A stretch of 64,000 nt of DNA, taken from Psychroflexus aurantiacus (GTDB lineage Bacteria > Bacteroidota > Bacteroidia > Flavobacteriales > Flavobacteriaceae). The position numbers were made by a program, and so were the translations under genes. Under the pieces are notes generated by a model that was not told the DNA's origin, made no database searches, and saw only the letters and a list, made by a program, of their open reading frames with translations. Below, piece by piece: positions 25,641-33,694 of the stretch (the stretch's first letter is position 1; the number at the start of each line of letters is the position of its first letter). The stretch lies in contig NZ_JAAIKD010000005.1 in the NCBI RefSeq assembly GCF_010820555.1, positions 1 through 64,000 of the forward strand, given 5' to 3'.

Positions 25641-26025
25641 CAATATAATTTTATACTAAAAAAAGAATATAAAATTTACTAATCACTTTAAGAGCAACTA
25701 TTAATAACTAATAAGTTTTCAAATTTAAGCCCTCTTAGGGAATCTATCAGAGCCTGCTTTTATCGGCATACAGGCTTACCGATGGTGTGCGAGTCATTGT
25801 CACCCTGGCTGGTTCTTCCGCCTTAAGGCAGGGAAAAGCTTTTTGGCGTCTAGATGAATCCATTTCCCACTGGAAAACAATAAGATTCCGTCTTACCAAA
25901 AATTTCTGTGTCCGAAAGAGATGGTTGTCAATTCAAACTTGTTATTTCACATCTGTTATTTTAAATGTTGACCAGTTGACCATCTAGAATAATTCATAGC
26001 CTTATGTCATATAGCTATGATTCGT
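25641..26025. other. Intergenic region upstream of prolyl oligopeptidase gene
   Basis: No convincing gene is seen in this ~385-bp stretch. An AGCCTG/CAGGCT inverted pair lies at about 25750-25775. The short open frame at 25787-25987 has no family resemblance and is probably chance. Confidence 0.4.
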
Positions 26026-26033
26026 TATATTTA
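26026..26033 (+). promoter_or_regulatory. Weak -7-like element TATATTTA upstream of prolyl oligopeptidase gene
   Basis: TATATTTA differs from TAnnTTTG by its last base. It lies between the upstream ATG at 26004 and the lipoprotein start at 26052, favouring the latter. Confidence 0.3.
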
Positions 26034-26051
26034 CGTTTAAAATTTAAACCA

Positions 26052-28181
26052 ATGAAACAGATACTCATGCCCATTGCTGCCGTTTGCCTGCTGGCCTCCT
26101 GCAACCAAGGCGAAAAAAACCAAAACACATTGACATATCCGGAATCAAAACAAGTTGATAGTGTGGATGCCTATTTCGACACCGAAGTGAAAGACCCTTA
26201 CCGCTGGCTGGAAGATGACCGCAGTGATGAAACGGAAGAATGGGTAAAAGCACAAAATGCCCTGACCTTTAGTTATCTGGAAGACATTCCTTACCGCGAT
26301 TCCTTAAAACAGAGGTTGACGGAGGTTTGGAATTATGAAAAAATTGGAGCCCCCTTCAAAAGAGGAGATTACACCTATTTTTCCAAAAACGACGGATTAC
26401 AAAACCAGTCGGTTTACTACCGTTATAAGAATGATGAAAGTCCTGATGAGGCGCAGGTGTTTTTGAACCCAAACACGTTTAGTGAGGATGGGACCACGTC
26501 TATGGCAGGCATGAGTTTTACGGAAGATGGCGAACTGCTGGCCTATTCCATCTCTGAAGGCGGAAGTGACTGGAGAAAGATTATAATTCTGGATGCAGAA
26601 ACCAAAGAACAACTAGGGGATACGATTGTGGATGTAAAATTCAGCGGAACTTCCTGGAAGGATAAAGAGGGCTTTTATTACTCGAGTTACGACAAGCCGG
26701 AAGGAAGCGAGTTGTCTGCAAAAACAGATCAGCATAAACTTTACTATCATCAATTAGGTACCCCCCAAAGTGAAGATCAATTGATCTATGGAGGAACTGA
26801 GGAAGAAAAGCACAGGTATGTATCCGGTAGCGTTACTGAGGACAATAGATATTTGATAGTCTCTGCCTCAAAATCTACCTCCGGAAATCGATTGATGATT
26901 AAGGATCTGACAAAATCAAATTCTGAGTTTGTCGACATCATAGATACGTATGACAGCGACGTCTATGTTATAGAAAATGAGGGCAGCAAACTTTTTATCG
27001 TCACCGATAAAGATGCACCAAATAAGAAAATTGTAACGGTGGATGCTGCTGCACCGCAGGCAGAAAACTGGGTAGACTTTATACCGGAGACCGAGCATGT
27101 TTTATCTCCATCTACAGGAGCGGGTTACTTCTTTGCTGAATACATGGTAGATGCCGTTTCACAGGTAAAGCAATTTGATTACACCGGTGAACTTGTAAGG
27201 GATATCGACCTTCCGGGAGTAGGTTCTGTTGGAGGTTTTGGAGGCAAGGAAGATGCAGATGTACTGTATTACTCGTTTACCAATTATACAACTCCTGGCA
27301 CCATTTATAAATTTGAGCCTAATAAGGGCATTTCTGAAGTCTATCAAAAGCCTGATATCGATTTTGATACCGAAGCTTACGTGAGCAATCAGGTATTCTA
27401 CACCTCCAAAGACGGGACGCAAATACCAATGATCATTACACACAAAAAAGGAATTGAACTGGACGGCACACATCCGACCATGCTTTACGGTTACGGAGGC
27501 TTCAATATTTCCTTAACCCCCTCTTTTAGCACGGCGAATACAGTCTGGCTGGAAAATGGCGGAATTTATGCTGTAGCCAACTTGCGAGGCGGTGGTGAAT
27601 ATGGAAAAGAATGGCATGATGCAGGAATCAAAATGAAAAAGCAAAATGTGTTTGATGACTTTATTGCAGCGGCAGAATACCTTATTGCTGAAAAGTACAC
27701 CTCATCAGACAAGTTAGCCATCCGAGGCGGATCCAACGGCGGCCTTTTGGTAGGCGCAACGATGACCCAGCGGCCAGATTTAATGCAGGTGGCTTTACCA
27801 GCTGTAGGTGTTTTGGACATGCTGCGTTACCATACCTTCACCTCGGGTGCAGGCTGGGCATACGATTATGGAACGTCTGAAGATAGTCCTGAAATGTTTG
27901 AATACCTAAGAGGGTACTCCCCTTTACATAATATCACCGAAGGAACAGAATATCCAGCGACATTAGTTACTACCGGAGACCATGACGACAGGGTTGTTCC
28001 TGCGCATAGCTTCAAATTTGCGGCTGAATTACAAAGCAAGCAGTCTGGAAATAATCCAACCTTAATACGTATCGAAACCGATGCAGGACATGGGGCTGGA
28101 AAGCCAACGTCTAAAATCATCCAGGAATATGCGGATATATTCGCCTTTACGTTTTACAATATGGGCTACGAGGAATTATAG
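26052..28181 (+). CDS. Prolyl oligopeptidase family (S9A) lipoprotein
   Basis: This 709-residue serine peptidase cuts short proline-containing peptides. It begins with a lipoprotein signal ([17 protein letters not shown]), so it is probably tethered in the periplasm. A beta-propeller N-terminal domain follows ([10 protein letters not shown] near its start), then the C-terminal alpha/beta-hydrolase. Catalytic residues are the serine in GGSNGGL, the aspartate in DHDDRVVP and the histidine in DAGHGAG. The start at 26052 is preferred because the ATG at 26004 would bury the lipobox. A strong stem-loop follows the stop. Confidence 0.92.
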   Translation: MKQILMPIAAVCLLASCNQGEKNQNTLTYPESKQVDSVDAYFDTEVKDPYRWLEDDRSDETEEWVKAQNALTFSYLEDIPYRDSLKQRLTEVWNYEKIGAPFKRGDYTYFSKNDGLQNQSVYYRYKNDESPDEAQVFLNPNTFSEDGTTSMAGMSFTEDGELLAYSISEGGSDWRKIIILDAETKEQLGDTIVDVKFSGTSWKDKEGFYYSSYDKPEGSELSAKTDQHKLYYHQLGTPQSEDQLIYGGTEEEKHRYVSGSVTEDNRYLIVSASKSTSGNRLMIKDLTKSNSEFVDIIDTYDSDVYVIENEGSKLFIVTDKDAPNKKIVTVDAAAPQAENWVDFIPETEHVLSPSTGAGYFFAEYMVDAVSQVKQFDYTGELVRDIDLPGVGSVGGFGGKEDADVLYYSFTNYTTPGTIYKFEPNKGISEVYQKPDIDFDTEAYVSNQVFYTSKDGTQIPMIITHKKGIELDGTHPTMLYGYGGFNISLTPSFSTANTVWLENGGIYAVANLRGGGEYGKEWHDAGIKMKKQNVFDDFIAAAEYLIAEKYTSSDKLAIRGGSNGGLLVGATMTQRPDLMQVALPAVGVLDMLRYHTFTSGAGWAYDYGTSEDSPEMFEYLRGYSPLHNITEGTEYPATLVTTGDHDDRVVPAHSFKFAAELQSKQSGNNPTLIRIETDAGHGAGKPTSKIIQEYADIFAFTFYNMGYEEL

Positions 28182-28206
28182 TAATATTATATAGAGTTAA
28201 ATGATA

Positions 28207-28268
28207 AGAAAAAGCTTCACTTAAAAAACCAAATTTTATTTATTTAGGTTTTAGGTGAAGCTTTTTAT
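28207..28268 (+). terminator. Stem-loop terminator after prolyl oligopeptidase gene
   Basis: Arms AAAAAGCTTCAC (28209-28220) and GTGAAGCTTTTT (28255-28266) pair perfectly, with further AAAACC/GGTTTT pairing inside, and end in a T-run. The arrangement is symmetrical and could act on both strands. Confidence 0.7.
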
Positions 28269-28326
28269 TTATAAAGCAAAGATTTCTCATTTAATCATAG
28301 AAAAAGGATTATAAAATTTTTCACAG

Positions 28327-29154
28327 GTGAAATTACAGGGTGCTAAAGTGAAAATTTGCTTAATTGCATTATGTGTTGCAGGTATGCTTCAAGCCTCATT
28401 TGCTCAAAGCTTAAAGGCTTCTAAAACCATAAAGCAGGATTCGGTATATCTGGATTTCATCAATTTATTTAGTATTCCAGTAGAGGTGAATCTGAGTGGT
28501 AAAGACTCCTTAGGAAGTGAAGTTAGATTCAAACCCTATACTCTTTTGCATGCTAATGAAACTTTAAAAGAGGCTCTAGTTATACCTTTAAAATCAGTAA
28601 AAGATACTGCTCAAATCCAGATTGAAGACTATATAAATTTTAAAGCGACCTTCGGCAGTCCATTTTCTAAAGAAGACGGGACAAGGTATATTTTACCTTA
28701 TTTGAAAGGAATGCAATATGAAATCATGCAGTCTTATGGAGGAGCTTTTTCTCATAAATCCACTTCTTCTTATTATGCTATAGATTTCAGTTTACAAGTT
28801 GGAGATACAGTAACAGCAGCCAGAGATGGAGTTGTTTTTTTTGTAAAAGAAGATTCAAAGGAACATTGCCCTACACCAAAGTGCATTGACAAAGCCAATA
28901 AAATTCTGATTTCGCATAAAGATGGCACCTATGCCAATTACGTTCACCTTGATTATGAAGGCGCACTTGTTAATGTCGGGGATACTATAAAGGCTGGCGA
29001 TATGATTGGAATATCCGGGATGACAGGGTTTACTACAAAACCGCATTTACATTTTGTCGTCCATAAAGCAAGAAGTGTCTCTGTACCCATACGATTTAAG
29101 GGGGTTTGGAGAAAAAAACTAAAACAGGGAAAACTTTATAGAAGGAAGAGGTGA
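28327..29154 (+). CDS. Secreted M23 family metallopeptidase
   Basis: This 275-residue protein starts at a GTG and has a signal peptide (hydrophobic residues 9-25 ending SFAQ). An uncharacterised N-terminal beta-rich region precedes an M23 domain. The domain shows the variant ligand region SHKSTSSYYAIDFSL, DGVVFFVKED, and the catalytic KPHLHFVVH. The C-terminus is basic (RRKR). It is related to secreted peptidoglycan endopeptidases and differs from the membrane-anchored M23 protein at 9346. No ATG is available in the right place, so GTG is taken. It appears monocistronic. Confidence 0.83.
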   Translation: MKLQGAKVKICLIALCVAGMLQASFAQSLKASKTIKQDSVYLDFINLFSIPVEVNLSGKDSLGSEVRFKPYTLLHANETLKEALVIPLKSVKDTAQIQIEDYINFKATFGSPFSKEDGTRYILPYLKGMQYEIMQSYGGAFSHKSTSSYYAIDFSLQVGDTVTAARDGVVFFVKEDSKEHCPTPKCIDKANKILISHKDGTYANYVHLDYEGALVNVGDTIKAGDMIGISGMTGFTTKPHLHFVVHKARSVSVPIRFKGVWRKKLKQGKLYRRKR

Positions 29155-29180
29155 AAATAGATTTTAGTGCGCTATAAGCT

Positions 29181-29211
29181 GGACTCTCCCGTGGAGACGA
29201 GTGGTTTTTTT
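29181..29211 (+). terminator. Weak terminator-like hairpin after M23 gene
   Basis: TCTCC (29185-29189), a CGT loop and GGAGA (29193-29197) are followed, after 7 nt, by a run of seven Ts. The distance makes it a weak candidate. Confidence 0.35.
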
Positions 29212-29273
29212 CATTTCCTGATGTATACCCAGCCTATTCTTGTTACTAGATTCGCACAAAACATAAAGTGTAA

Positions 29274-29306
29274 TAAAAAAGGATAACCAGCTTAGTAGTT
29301 ATCCTT
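29274..29306 (-). terminator. Intrinsic terminator after EF-hand gene
   Basis: On the minus strand AAGGATAAC and GTTATCCTT (9-bp perfect arms, 10-nt loop) are followed by a T-run. It begins 24 bp after the EF-hand gene's stop. Confidence 0.78.
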
Positions 29307-29329
29307 CTGAATTGAATGTGTTCTAATTC

Positions 29330-29869
29330 TTATATATCGTAGTAATAATTCTCAAAACTATTCCATTCGTACCTGCTTAAGACGCCGTTATCATCGAAAT
29401 CCCAGTTATTGAAGACGTAGTTTGCAAGTTCGTATTCGCTGATATAATTGTCAGCGTCTAAATCTATATCTGTAAAATATTCGGTGTCATAAGTGACATC
29501 ATAATATTCGTCATAATCTATCATGCCGTCACCATCCATATCGATATAGCCTACTTCTTCATGTACTAAATAGTCTTCATAAAAGTAGTTGTAACCTACT
29601 AGCCATTCTTCGTCAGACAGGAAACCATCTCCGTCGGTATCTAAGCCGGCAAAGGATTCTCTAAAAAATCCCTCTTCAACTATTCCTCGCGGATCGGCAT
29701 CATCAGACCAGGCAGAATAAAATTCATCGGTGAATTTATCTGTGAATTCTTCTCTTTCAATAAGATAATCACCGTCTTTATCCCATTCATCGAAACTTTC
29801 CTGTGCAATTATTGCAGTTGTACCTAACATAAGTAAACCGCTTAAAGCTATTTTTAATGTGTTCATCAT
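29330..29869 (-). CDS. Secreted EF-hand calcium-binding protein
   Basis: This 179-residue, very acidic protein has a signal peptide (residues ~1-23, ending AIIAQ). Five EF-hand-like calcium loops follow: DKDGDYLIEREE, DTDGDGFLSDEE, DMDGDGMIDYDE, DLDADNYISEYE and DFDDNGVLSRYE. It is rich in Asp, Glu, Tyr and Trp. Such proteins may buffer or sense extracellular calcium, but the role here is unknown. It stands alone with its own strong terminator. Confidence 0.82.
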   Translation of the reverse strand: MMNTLKIALSGLLMLGTTAIIAQESFDEWDKDGDYLIEREEFTDKFTDEFYSAWSDDADPRGIVEEGFFRESFAGLDTDGDGFLSDEEWLVGYNYFYEDYLVHEEVGYIDMDGDGMIDYDEYYDVTYDTEYFTDIDLDADNYISEYELANYVFNNWDFDDNGVLSRYEWNSFENYYYDI

Positions 29870-30253
29870 GTGAGTTTTATATGGTTAAACAATACATAAA
29901 TATAATTTAATAGAAGGTATATCTTTCCCGGTATTTGACGTTTAACCTGACCTTAACCTTAGGTGTTAAGAACTTATAATTCTGAGAATAGTTTGAATTG
30001 GGTAGATTTATGGAGTTCATGTTTTGATTTAGGCATAGGAAAAAAAAGAATGGAAGTAGAGGACGTGCTTTTTATTTTACCTGGTATTGAGGCAAAAAAG
30101 GAAATGGCTTATACGGAATTTAGGGAATGCTTTTCTATTCAGGTTAGAATCGGAGATTTATAAAATGAACATCATAAGTGTTTTTTTATTCTAAAAAGTT
30201 CAACAATTCTTTATATTAAGCCTACCTTAAACATTTCATAAATAGTAGAAACT
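29870..30253. other. AT-rich intergenic region
   Basis: This 384-bp region lies between divergent genes. No clear promoter consensus or RNA is seen. A 66-codon open frame (29963-30163) has no recognisable features and is probably chance. Confidence 0.4.
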
Positions 30254-30445
30254 ATGAAATTACTTGGAACTATTTTATTGATAGCCGGAATACTGGGAAC
30301 CATTGTCTTTGGCATTCGCGCCTTAGAGGATTCTGAAAGCTTCAATCTTTTGGGCTTAGATGTCGCTGTAAGTTCTGCCAACTGGACGCCGGTAATCATA
30401 AGTGTCGTTGTACTTGTTGTAGGCCTTTTGCTAAGGCGTAAATAG
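30254..30445 (+). CDS. Small two-helix membrane protein
   Basis: This 63-residue protein has an N-terminal hydrophobic helix (residues ~4-21), a polar stretch (LEDSESFNLLGLDVAVSSANW) and a second helix ending in the stop-transfer LLLRRK. It looks like a small inner-membrane protein of the kind often found singly in Bacteroidota. Family and function are not recognised. Confidence 0.55.
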   Translation: MKLLGTILLIAGILGTIVFGIRALEDSESFNLLGLDVAVSSANWTPVIISVVVLVVGLLLRRK

Positions 30446-30593
30446 GCAAGGTCGCTTGAGAAAGGCTTTATTTATAAGATACATGCTGATTCAATTTTCA
30501 CGAAAAATAAGCTCACATGTATGTATTCTGGGTTGACCAGAAAGATGACACGTAAAATATAACTAACATTTTAGTTTAGATAATGTTTTTAGT

Positions 30594-30601
30594 TATATTT
30601 G
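30594..30601 (+). promoter_or_regulatory. Putative -7 element TATATTTG
   Basis: TATATTTG fits TAnnTTTG and ends 15 nt before the ATG at 30617. The alternative TTG start at 30599 lies within it and is therefore rejected. Confidence 0.45.
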
Positions 30602-30616
30602 GAAAAATACTTAGTC

Positions 30617-31393
30617 ATGAAATCGTCTTTTTTATTTTTGATCCTGTTCACTATGAGCTTTACTTGTTTTGGGCAAAGCAAGACTAGGCTTCAGTCTCAG
30701 TATGATCAGATATTTCACATCAAAAAGGAAAAATACCCCCAAGGGGAATATCTGAGAAAGATGGTGAATTCCCTTGAAGAGGATCACGAATTTGAAGACC
30801 TGGTCAATAACAATAAGCTATATCTGGACTACCTGCTCACCAATTTTTCAACCGGGGATAATTACCAGGAGTTACTTGCACTCAAAAAGAATAAAGCGCT
30901 TCAGGAGAAGTTTATAAACGCACTGGAAGCAGACAGTTTGTTTAATTCTGCAATGTTCAAACTCTCAGAAAAAGCGTCGAACCCTTCTTTTGTTCAGGAT
31001 ACGGTTTCCATGGATGAGCTTTTGAATGTAGCAGTTAAATTTTTCAATATCAAAGGAATTACAAAAGAAGGACATTATGCGGGAAAGGTTTGTTCCGGAA
31101 TCAATGCTATTGTTGAAACTTTGCCGAAACGAAAACCACATTTGGAGGCCTTTAGCTTTTCTACAATTCTCCAGAACATAAAGCATCAGGATGAAAACAT
31201 GCAGGACGAATTCATAGCCGCTATCTATGAACTCTATAAACTCGATCTTGGCGTGGAAAAAGAAGACCGGCTTTTACGCGCCCAGGGAGTCATGTTTTCA
31301 TTGATGAGGAATAATGCAAAGCTTAAACAACTCCTTTTGTCAGAATATGAAAAGAAAAAAGAATACCTGCCTTTTGTCATAAGCCATGGGTAA
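30617..31393 (+). CDS. Secreted protein of unknown family
   Basis: This 258-residue protein has a signal peptide (MKSSFLFLILFTMSFTCFGQ). The mature part is highly charged and almost entirely helical by composition, with repeated Leu-Lys-Glu patterns. Only one cysteine remains after the signal region, in GKVCSG. No catalytic motif is visible. It is next to a broken DUF418 gene in a decayed region. I do not recognise a family; export to the periplasm is the only supported statement. Confidence 0.6.
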   Translation: MKSSFLFLILFTMSFTCFGQSKTRLQSQYDQIFHIKKEKYPQGEYLRKMVNSLEEDHEFEDLVNNNKLYLDYLLTNFSTGDNYQELLALKKNKALQEKFINALEADSLFNSAMFKLSEKASNPSFVQDTVSMDELLNVAVKFFNIKGITKEGHYAGKVCSGINAIVETLPKRKPHLEAFSFSTILQNIKHQDENMQDEFIAAIYELYKLDLGVEKEDRLLRAQGVMFSLMRNNAKLKQLLLSEYEKKKEYLPFVISHG

Positions 31394-31441
31394 TTATAGA
31401 AAAATAATCATTCGTAAATACTATTCTATTTCAATCATTTA

Positions 31442-32249
31442 ATGAGCAATTCAACTCAGGTCTCTCCGACGCATCAAAAAAAGAATCGAACTACTGGATG
31501 TTATTAGGGGATTCGCAGTTCTTGGAATTTTTGTGGTCAACATTGAAATCATGAACAGCACCTTCGTCAACCAGGAGGTGTTTAGTCAGCAATGGACTTC
31601 AACGATAGACCAGTTTGCCTTAAAGATCCTCCAGTTATTTTTTTACAGCAAGTTTTTTTCCATATTCTAACTTCTTTTCGGCCTGGGAATTTCTATGCAG
31701 GCCCTTTACTTATATGAAAAGAATGAGTTGTCATTTTCCTTCTTCCTAAGAAGAATGTTCATTTTGTTTATGATCGGGCTACTGCATATCATTTTACTGT
31801 GGTCTGGTGGCGTACTACATTTGTATGCCATATTGGGCCTGCTGGTCACCTTGCTGATTAGAGCCTCTAACAGAATGCTTGTCATTCTGTCTGTTTTCTT
31901 TCTCTTGTTTCTCTACTATGATCAGATTTTCGGAGCTTTATTTAATTACCTGCTTAATCCGCTTAAATATACTGGCAGAATGGCTCTGACCAATTGTGTG
32001 ATGCACAGTGTATTTGGCCTCATACTCTTTTCCTTTCTAGGGTTTGGCCTTTATGAAACCCTGAGTCCTTTGCAAACCATAGTAACGGCATTGGCTGTGT
32101 TCATATTTCAGATAATTTACAACTGGATCTGGCTAAGGTATTTTCTTTATGGTTCCCTGGAATGGGTCTGGCGATGTTTGACTTACCGAAAACTATTACC
32201 CGTCCGGAAAGTTGAATGTTCAGAGGTTGCCCTGAGTAAAACTGAATAA
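31442..32249 (+). pseudogene. Broken DUF418 (YeiB-like) membrane protein gene
   Basis: From the ATG at 31442 the start MSNSTQVSPTHQKK is followed, after a frame change at an A-run, by a reading typical of DUF418 N-termini (RIELLDVIRGFAVLGIFVVN). A TAA at 31668-31670 then interrupts it just before LLFGLGISMQ. The rest (31695-32249) is open and membrane-spanning. It jumps from the middle of the protein to the C-terminal PLKYTGRMALTN block, so an internal piece of roughly 100 residues or more also appears lost compared with the usual ~390. Frameshift, stop and deletion make it non-functional. Confidence 0.8.
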
Positions 32250-32254
32250 GAAGG

Positions 32255-32289
32255 GGTGTCTCCAGTCCCGAGGCTTCGGGAGAACCAGG
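32255..32289 (-). repeat. tRNA-Phe 3'-end copy A with palindrome in place of the T-loop
   Basis: This 35-bp unit matches copy B (32348-32382) at 34 of 35 positions. On the minus strand it reads CCTGGTTC, then the palindrome TCCCGAAGCCTCGGGA, then CTGGAGACACC. It corresponds to the T-arm and 3' acceptor strand of tRNA-Phe with the loop replaced. Confidence 0.75.
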
Positions 32290-32358
32290 ATCACAAATTT
32301 TTCCATATAAAAAAACCCCAACTAATGAAAGTTGAGGTTTAAAAGGTGGTGCCTCCAG
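32278..32358. repeat. 81-bp direct repeat, copy 1
   Basis: Identical, base for base, to 32726-32806 (offset 448 bp). It holds part of the T-arm copy, a terminator hairpin and the 3' end of the next tRNA-like copy. Together the two copies enclose the GIY-YIG gene. Confidence 0.9.
32309..32340 (-). terminator. Duplicate of the tRNA-Phe terminator
   Basis: On the minus strand AACCTCAACT and AGTTGGGGTT form a stem followed by a T-run. This is identical to the hairpin after the intact tRNA-Phe at 32757-32788 and serves the GIY-YIG transcript. Confidence 0.7.
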
Positions 32359-32382
32359 TCCCGAGGCTTCGGGAGAACCAGG
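32348..32382 (-). repeat. tRNA-Phe 3'-end copy B with palindrome in place of the T-loop
   Basis: On the minus strand this unit follows the GIY-YIG stop codon by 2 bp. It reads CCTGGTTC, then TCCCGAAGCCTCGGGA, then CTGGAGGCACC. The flanks equal the T-stem and acceptor 3' strand of the adjacent tRNA-Phe, whose T-loop is replaced by a 6-bp-stem, 4-nt-loop hairpin. Confidence 0.78.
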
Positions 32383-32384
32383 GT

Positions 32385-32666
32385 CTATTTTCTGCTGAGA
32401 ATATCTGAAAGAATCTCAGGTTGTTTAATTAGTTTGATGATGAATTTTTTACTTTTCATTCGTTTGACAAATTTTTCAAGGTGTAAGGCTTCCTCTCTTA
32501 ATTGACATTTAAAAGAAAGTTCCAGTTCCCAGTCTTCAGCACTTTTTGTAAAAGCCTTTCTGAACCTATGCTGATTGTGAAGTTCAATTCTATTTTGGAG
32601 ATCTTTAGTTTCTCCAACATAGTATTTATCAATTTTCTTACTATATATGATATACAGGAAATGCAT
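32385..32666 (-). CDS. Single-domain GIY-YIG nuclease of a tRNA-associated cassette
   Basis: This 93-residue GIY-YIG endonuclease domain protein has the motif halves LYIIYS (residues 4-9) and YYVGET (15-20), the catalytic-site arginine in LQNRIELHN, and the metal-binding glutamate in HLEKFVKR. It is basic throughout and ends LSDILSRK. The gene lies downstream of tRNA-Phe in the same direction and is bounded by partial copies of the tRNA 3' end and by an exact 81-bp repeat. The layout suggests the nuclease belongs to a small mobile cassette that uses the tRNA 3' end as target. Nuclease fold: seen. Mobility: inferred. Confidence 0.85.
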   Translation of the reverse strand: MHFLYIIYSKKIDKYYVGETKDLQNRIELHNQHRFRKAFTKSAEDWELELSFKCQLREEALHLEKFVKRMKSKKFIIKLIKQPEILSDILSRK

Positions 32667-32700
32667 ATGCTAAAATAATAAAAACTAACTTTTAAAACGT

Positions 32701-32737
32701 GGTGCTTCCTGTTTCCAAGGTTCTGGGGAGAACCAGG
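32701..32737 (-). repeat. tRNA-Phe 3'-end copy C, degenerate
   Basis: This unit aligns with copies A and B (GGTGCTTCCTG at one end, GGGAGAACCAGG at the other on the plus strand), but its central palindrome has decayed. It lies between the GIY-YIG start and the tRNA-Phe terminator. Confidence 0.6.
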
Positions 32738-32806
32738 ATCACAAATTTTTCCATATAAAAAAACCCCAACTAATGAAAGTTGAGGTTTAAAAGGTGGTGC
32801 CTCCAG
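32726..32806. repeat. 81-bp direct repeat, copy 2
   Basis: Identical to 32278-32358. It includes the terminator of tRNA-Phe and the first 11 bases of the tRNA gene's 3' end. Confidence 0.9.
32757..32788 (-). terminator. Intrinsic terminator after tRNA-Phe
   Basis: Arms AACCTCAACT and AGTTGGGGTT (minus strand; one G-T pair), with a 7-nt loop, are followed by a T-run. It begins 6 bp after the tRNA. Confidence 0.75.
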
Positions 32807-32867
32807 GAATCGAACCAGGGACACAAGGATTTTCAGTCCTTTGCTCTACCAACTGAGCTAAGGCACC
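32795..32867 (-). tRNA. tRNA-Phe (anticodon GAA)
   Basis: This 73-nt minus-strand gene has acceptor strands GGTGCCT and AGGCACC with discriminator A, and a D-arm GCTC...GAGC. The anticodon arm is AAGGA-CTGAAAA-TCCTT with GAA in the loop. The T-arm is CCTGG-TTCGATT-CCTGG, with one T-T mismatch in the middle of the stem. CCA is not encoded. It is the only intact tRNA in the window and the apparent target of the neighbouring GIY-YIG cassette. Confidence 0.95.
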
Positions 32868-32939
32868 AGTTTTATTGCGGGTGCAAATATAAACCCATTA
32901 TTTAATTAAACAAAAGAAAAGATGAAATATTCTTATCCT

Positions 32940-32947
32940 TATCTTTG
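32940..32947 (+). promoter_or_regulatory. Putative -7 element TATCTTTG upstream of coaX
   Basis: TATCTTTG fits TAnnTTTG and ends 15 nt before the ATG at 32963. It overlaps the alternative TTG start at 32945, which is therefore unlikely. Confidence 0.5.
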
Positions 32948-32962
32948 GATTTTAAATCGGAC

Positions 32963-33694
32963 ATGAATTTAGTTGTAGACATTGGAAATACTCAAATCAA
33001 ATTTGCTGTTTTTGATGGAGATCAGTTTGTTGAAAAAATAACGTCAAGTCCTGCTCAGGCTCCAAGCGCTTTACAGAGGATTTTAGAATCCTATCCCAAA
33101 CTCACCCAAGGCATTATATCTTCAACAGCTGAATTACCTGAGGTATTGCGTGAAAATTTATCTGCAAGCCTGGAGCTTATTGAGTTTACACATCAAAGCA
33201 AGGTCAATTTTATCAATGCGTATAAGACTCCGGAAACTTTAGGACTAGACAGAATTGCACTGGTAGCTGCAGCAGCTTATCTGTTTCCCTCACAAAATGT
33301 ACTGGTCATAGATGCGGGAACCTGCATTACGTATGATTTTATAGATGAAAACTCAATGTATCACGGCGGCGCTATCTCTCCTGGATTACAAATGAGGTAT
33401 AAAGCCATGCATGCCTTTACAAAAAAACTACCCTTACTGAAAGAAGCTTTACCGCCCTCAGCTTATATTGGTAAATCTACTGCAGAAGCGATGCAAGTGG
33501 GAGTCTGTAAGTCAATTTGTTATGAAATTGACGGGTATATCGAAGATTATCTAGCTGATTATGAAGATTTAACAGTTGTTTTAACAGGGGGAGATTATAA
33601 ATTGTTGTCAGCATCTATAAAAAATAGCATATTTGCGACTTCTAATTTCTTATGGAAAGGATTAAATAAAATTCTACAACTCAACTCAAATTAA
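32963..33694 (+). CDS. coaX: Type III pantothenate kinase
   Basis: This 243-residue ASKHA-fold kinase phosphorylates pantothenate, the first committed step to coenzyme A. The N-terminal phosphate motif is VVDIGNTQIKFAVFDG. It is followed by TLGLDRIALVAAA, the catalytic-aspartate block VIDAGTCITYDF, and GGAISPGLQMR. It opens a compact run of envelope genes, with its stop overlapping the next start by 1 bp. This linkage of coaX to lptC is common in Bacteroidota. Confidence 0.95.
   Translation: MNLVVDIGNTQIKFAVFDGDQFVEKITSSPAQAPSALQRILESYPKLTQGIISSTAELPEVLRENLSASLELIEFTHQSKVNFINAYKTPETLGLDRIALVAAAAYLFPSQNVLVIDAGTCITYDFIDENSMYHGGAISPGLQMRYKAMHAFTKKLPLLKEALPPSAYIGKSTAEAMQVGVCKSICYEIDGYIEDYLADYEDLTVVLTGGDYKLLSASIKNSIFATSNFLWKGLNKILQLNSN

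Noticed and set aside
25787-25987. 66-codon open frame upstream of the prolyl oligopeptidase gene
   Set aside because: Unusual composition without any family-like pattern; no promoter seen.
29963-30163. 66-codon open frame between the EF-hand gene and a small membrane protein gene
   Set aside because: No hydrophobic segment, motif, promoter or neighbour support; likely chance in AT-rich DNA.
32255-32382. Possible additional tRNA genes in copies A and B
   Set aside because: Only the T-arm and 3' acceptor strand are present; there is no D-arm or anticodon arm.
32255-32806. CRISPR array
   Set aside because: The repeats are few, unequal in spacing and derived from tRNA and terminator sequence; no cas gene is near and no other regular repeat array was seen in the window.
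32498-32824. 108-codon minus-strand open frame overlapping the GIY-YIG gene and tRNA-Phe
   Set aside because: It runs through a terminator and a tRNA gene in a frame different from the nuclease, so it is not coding.
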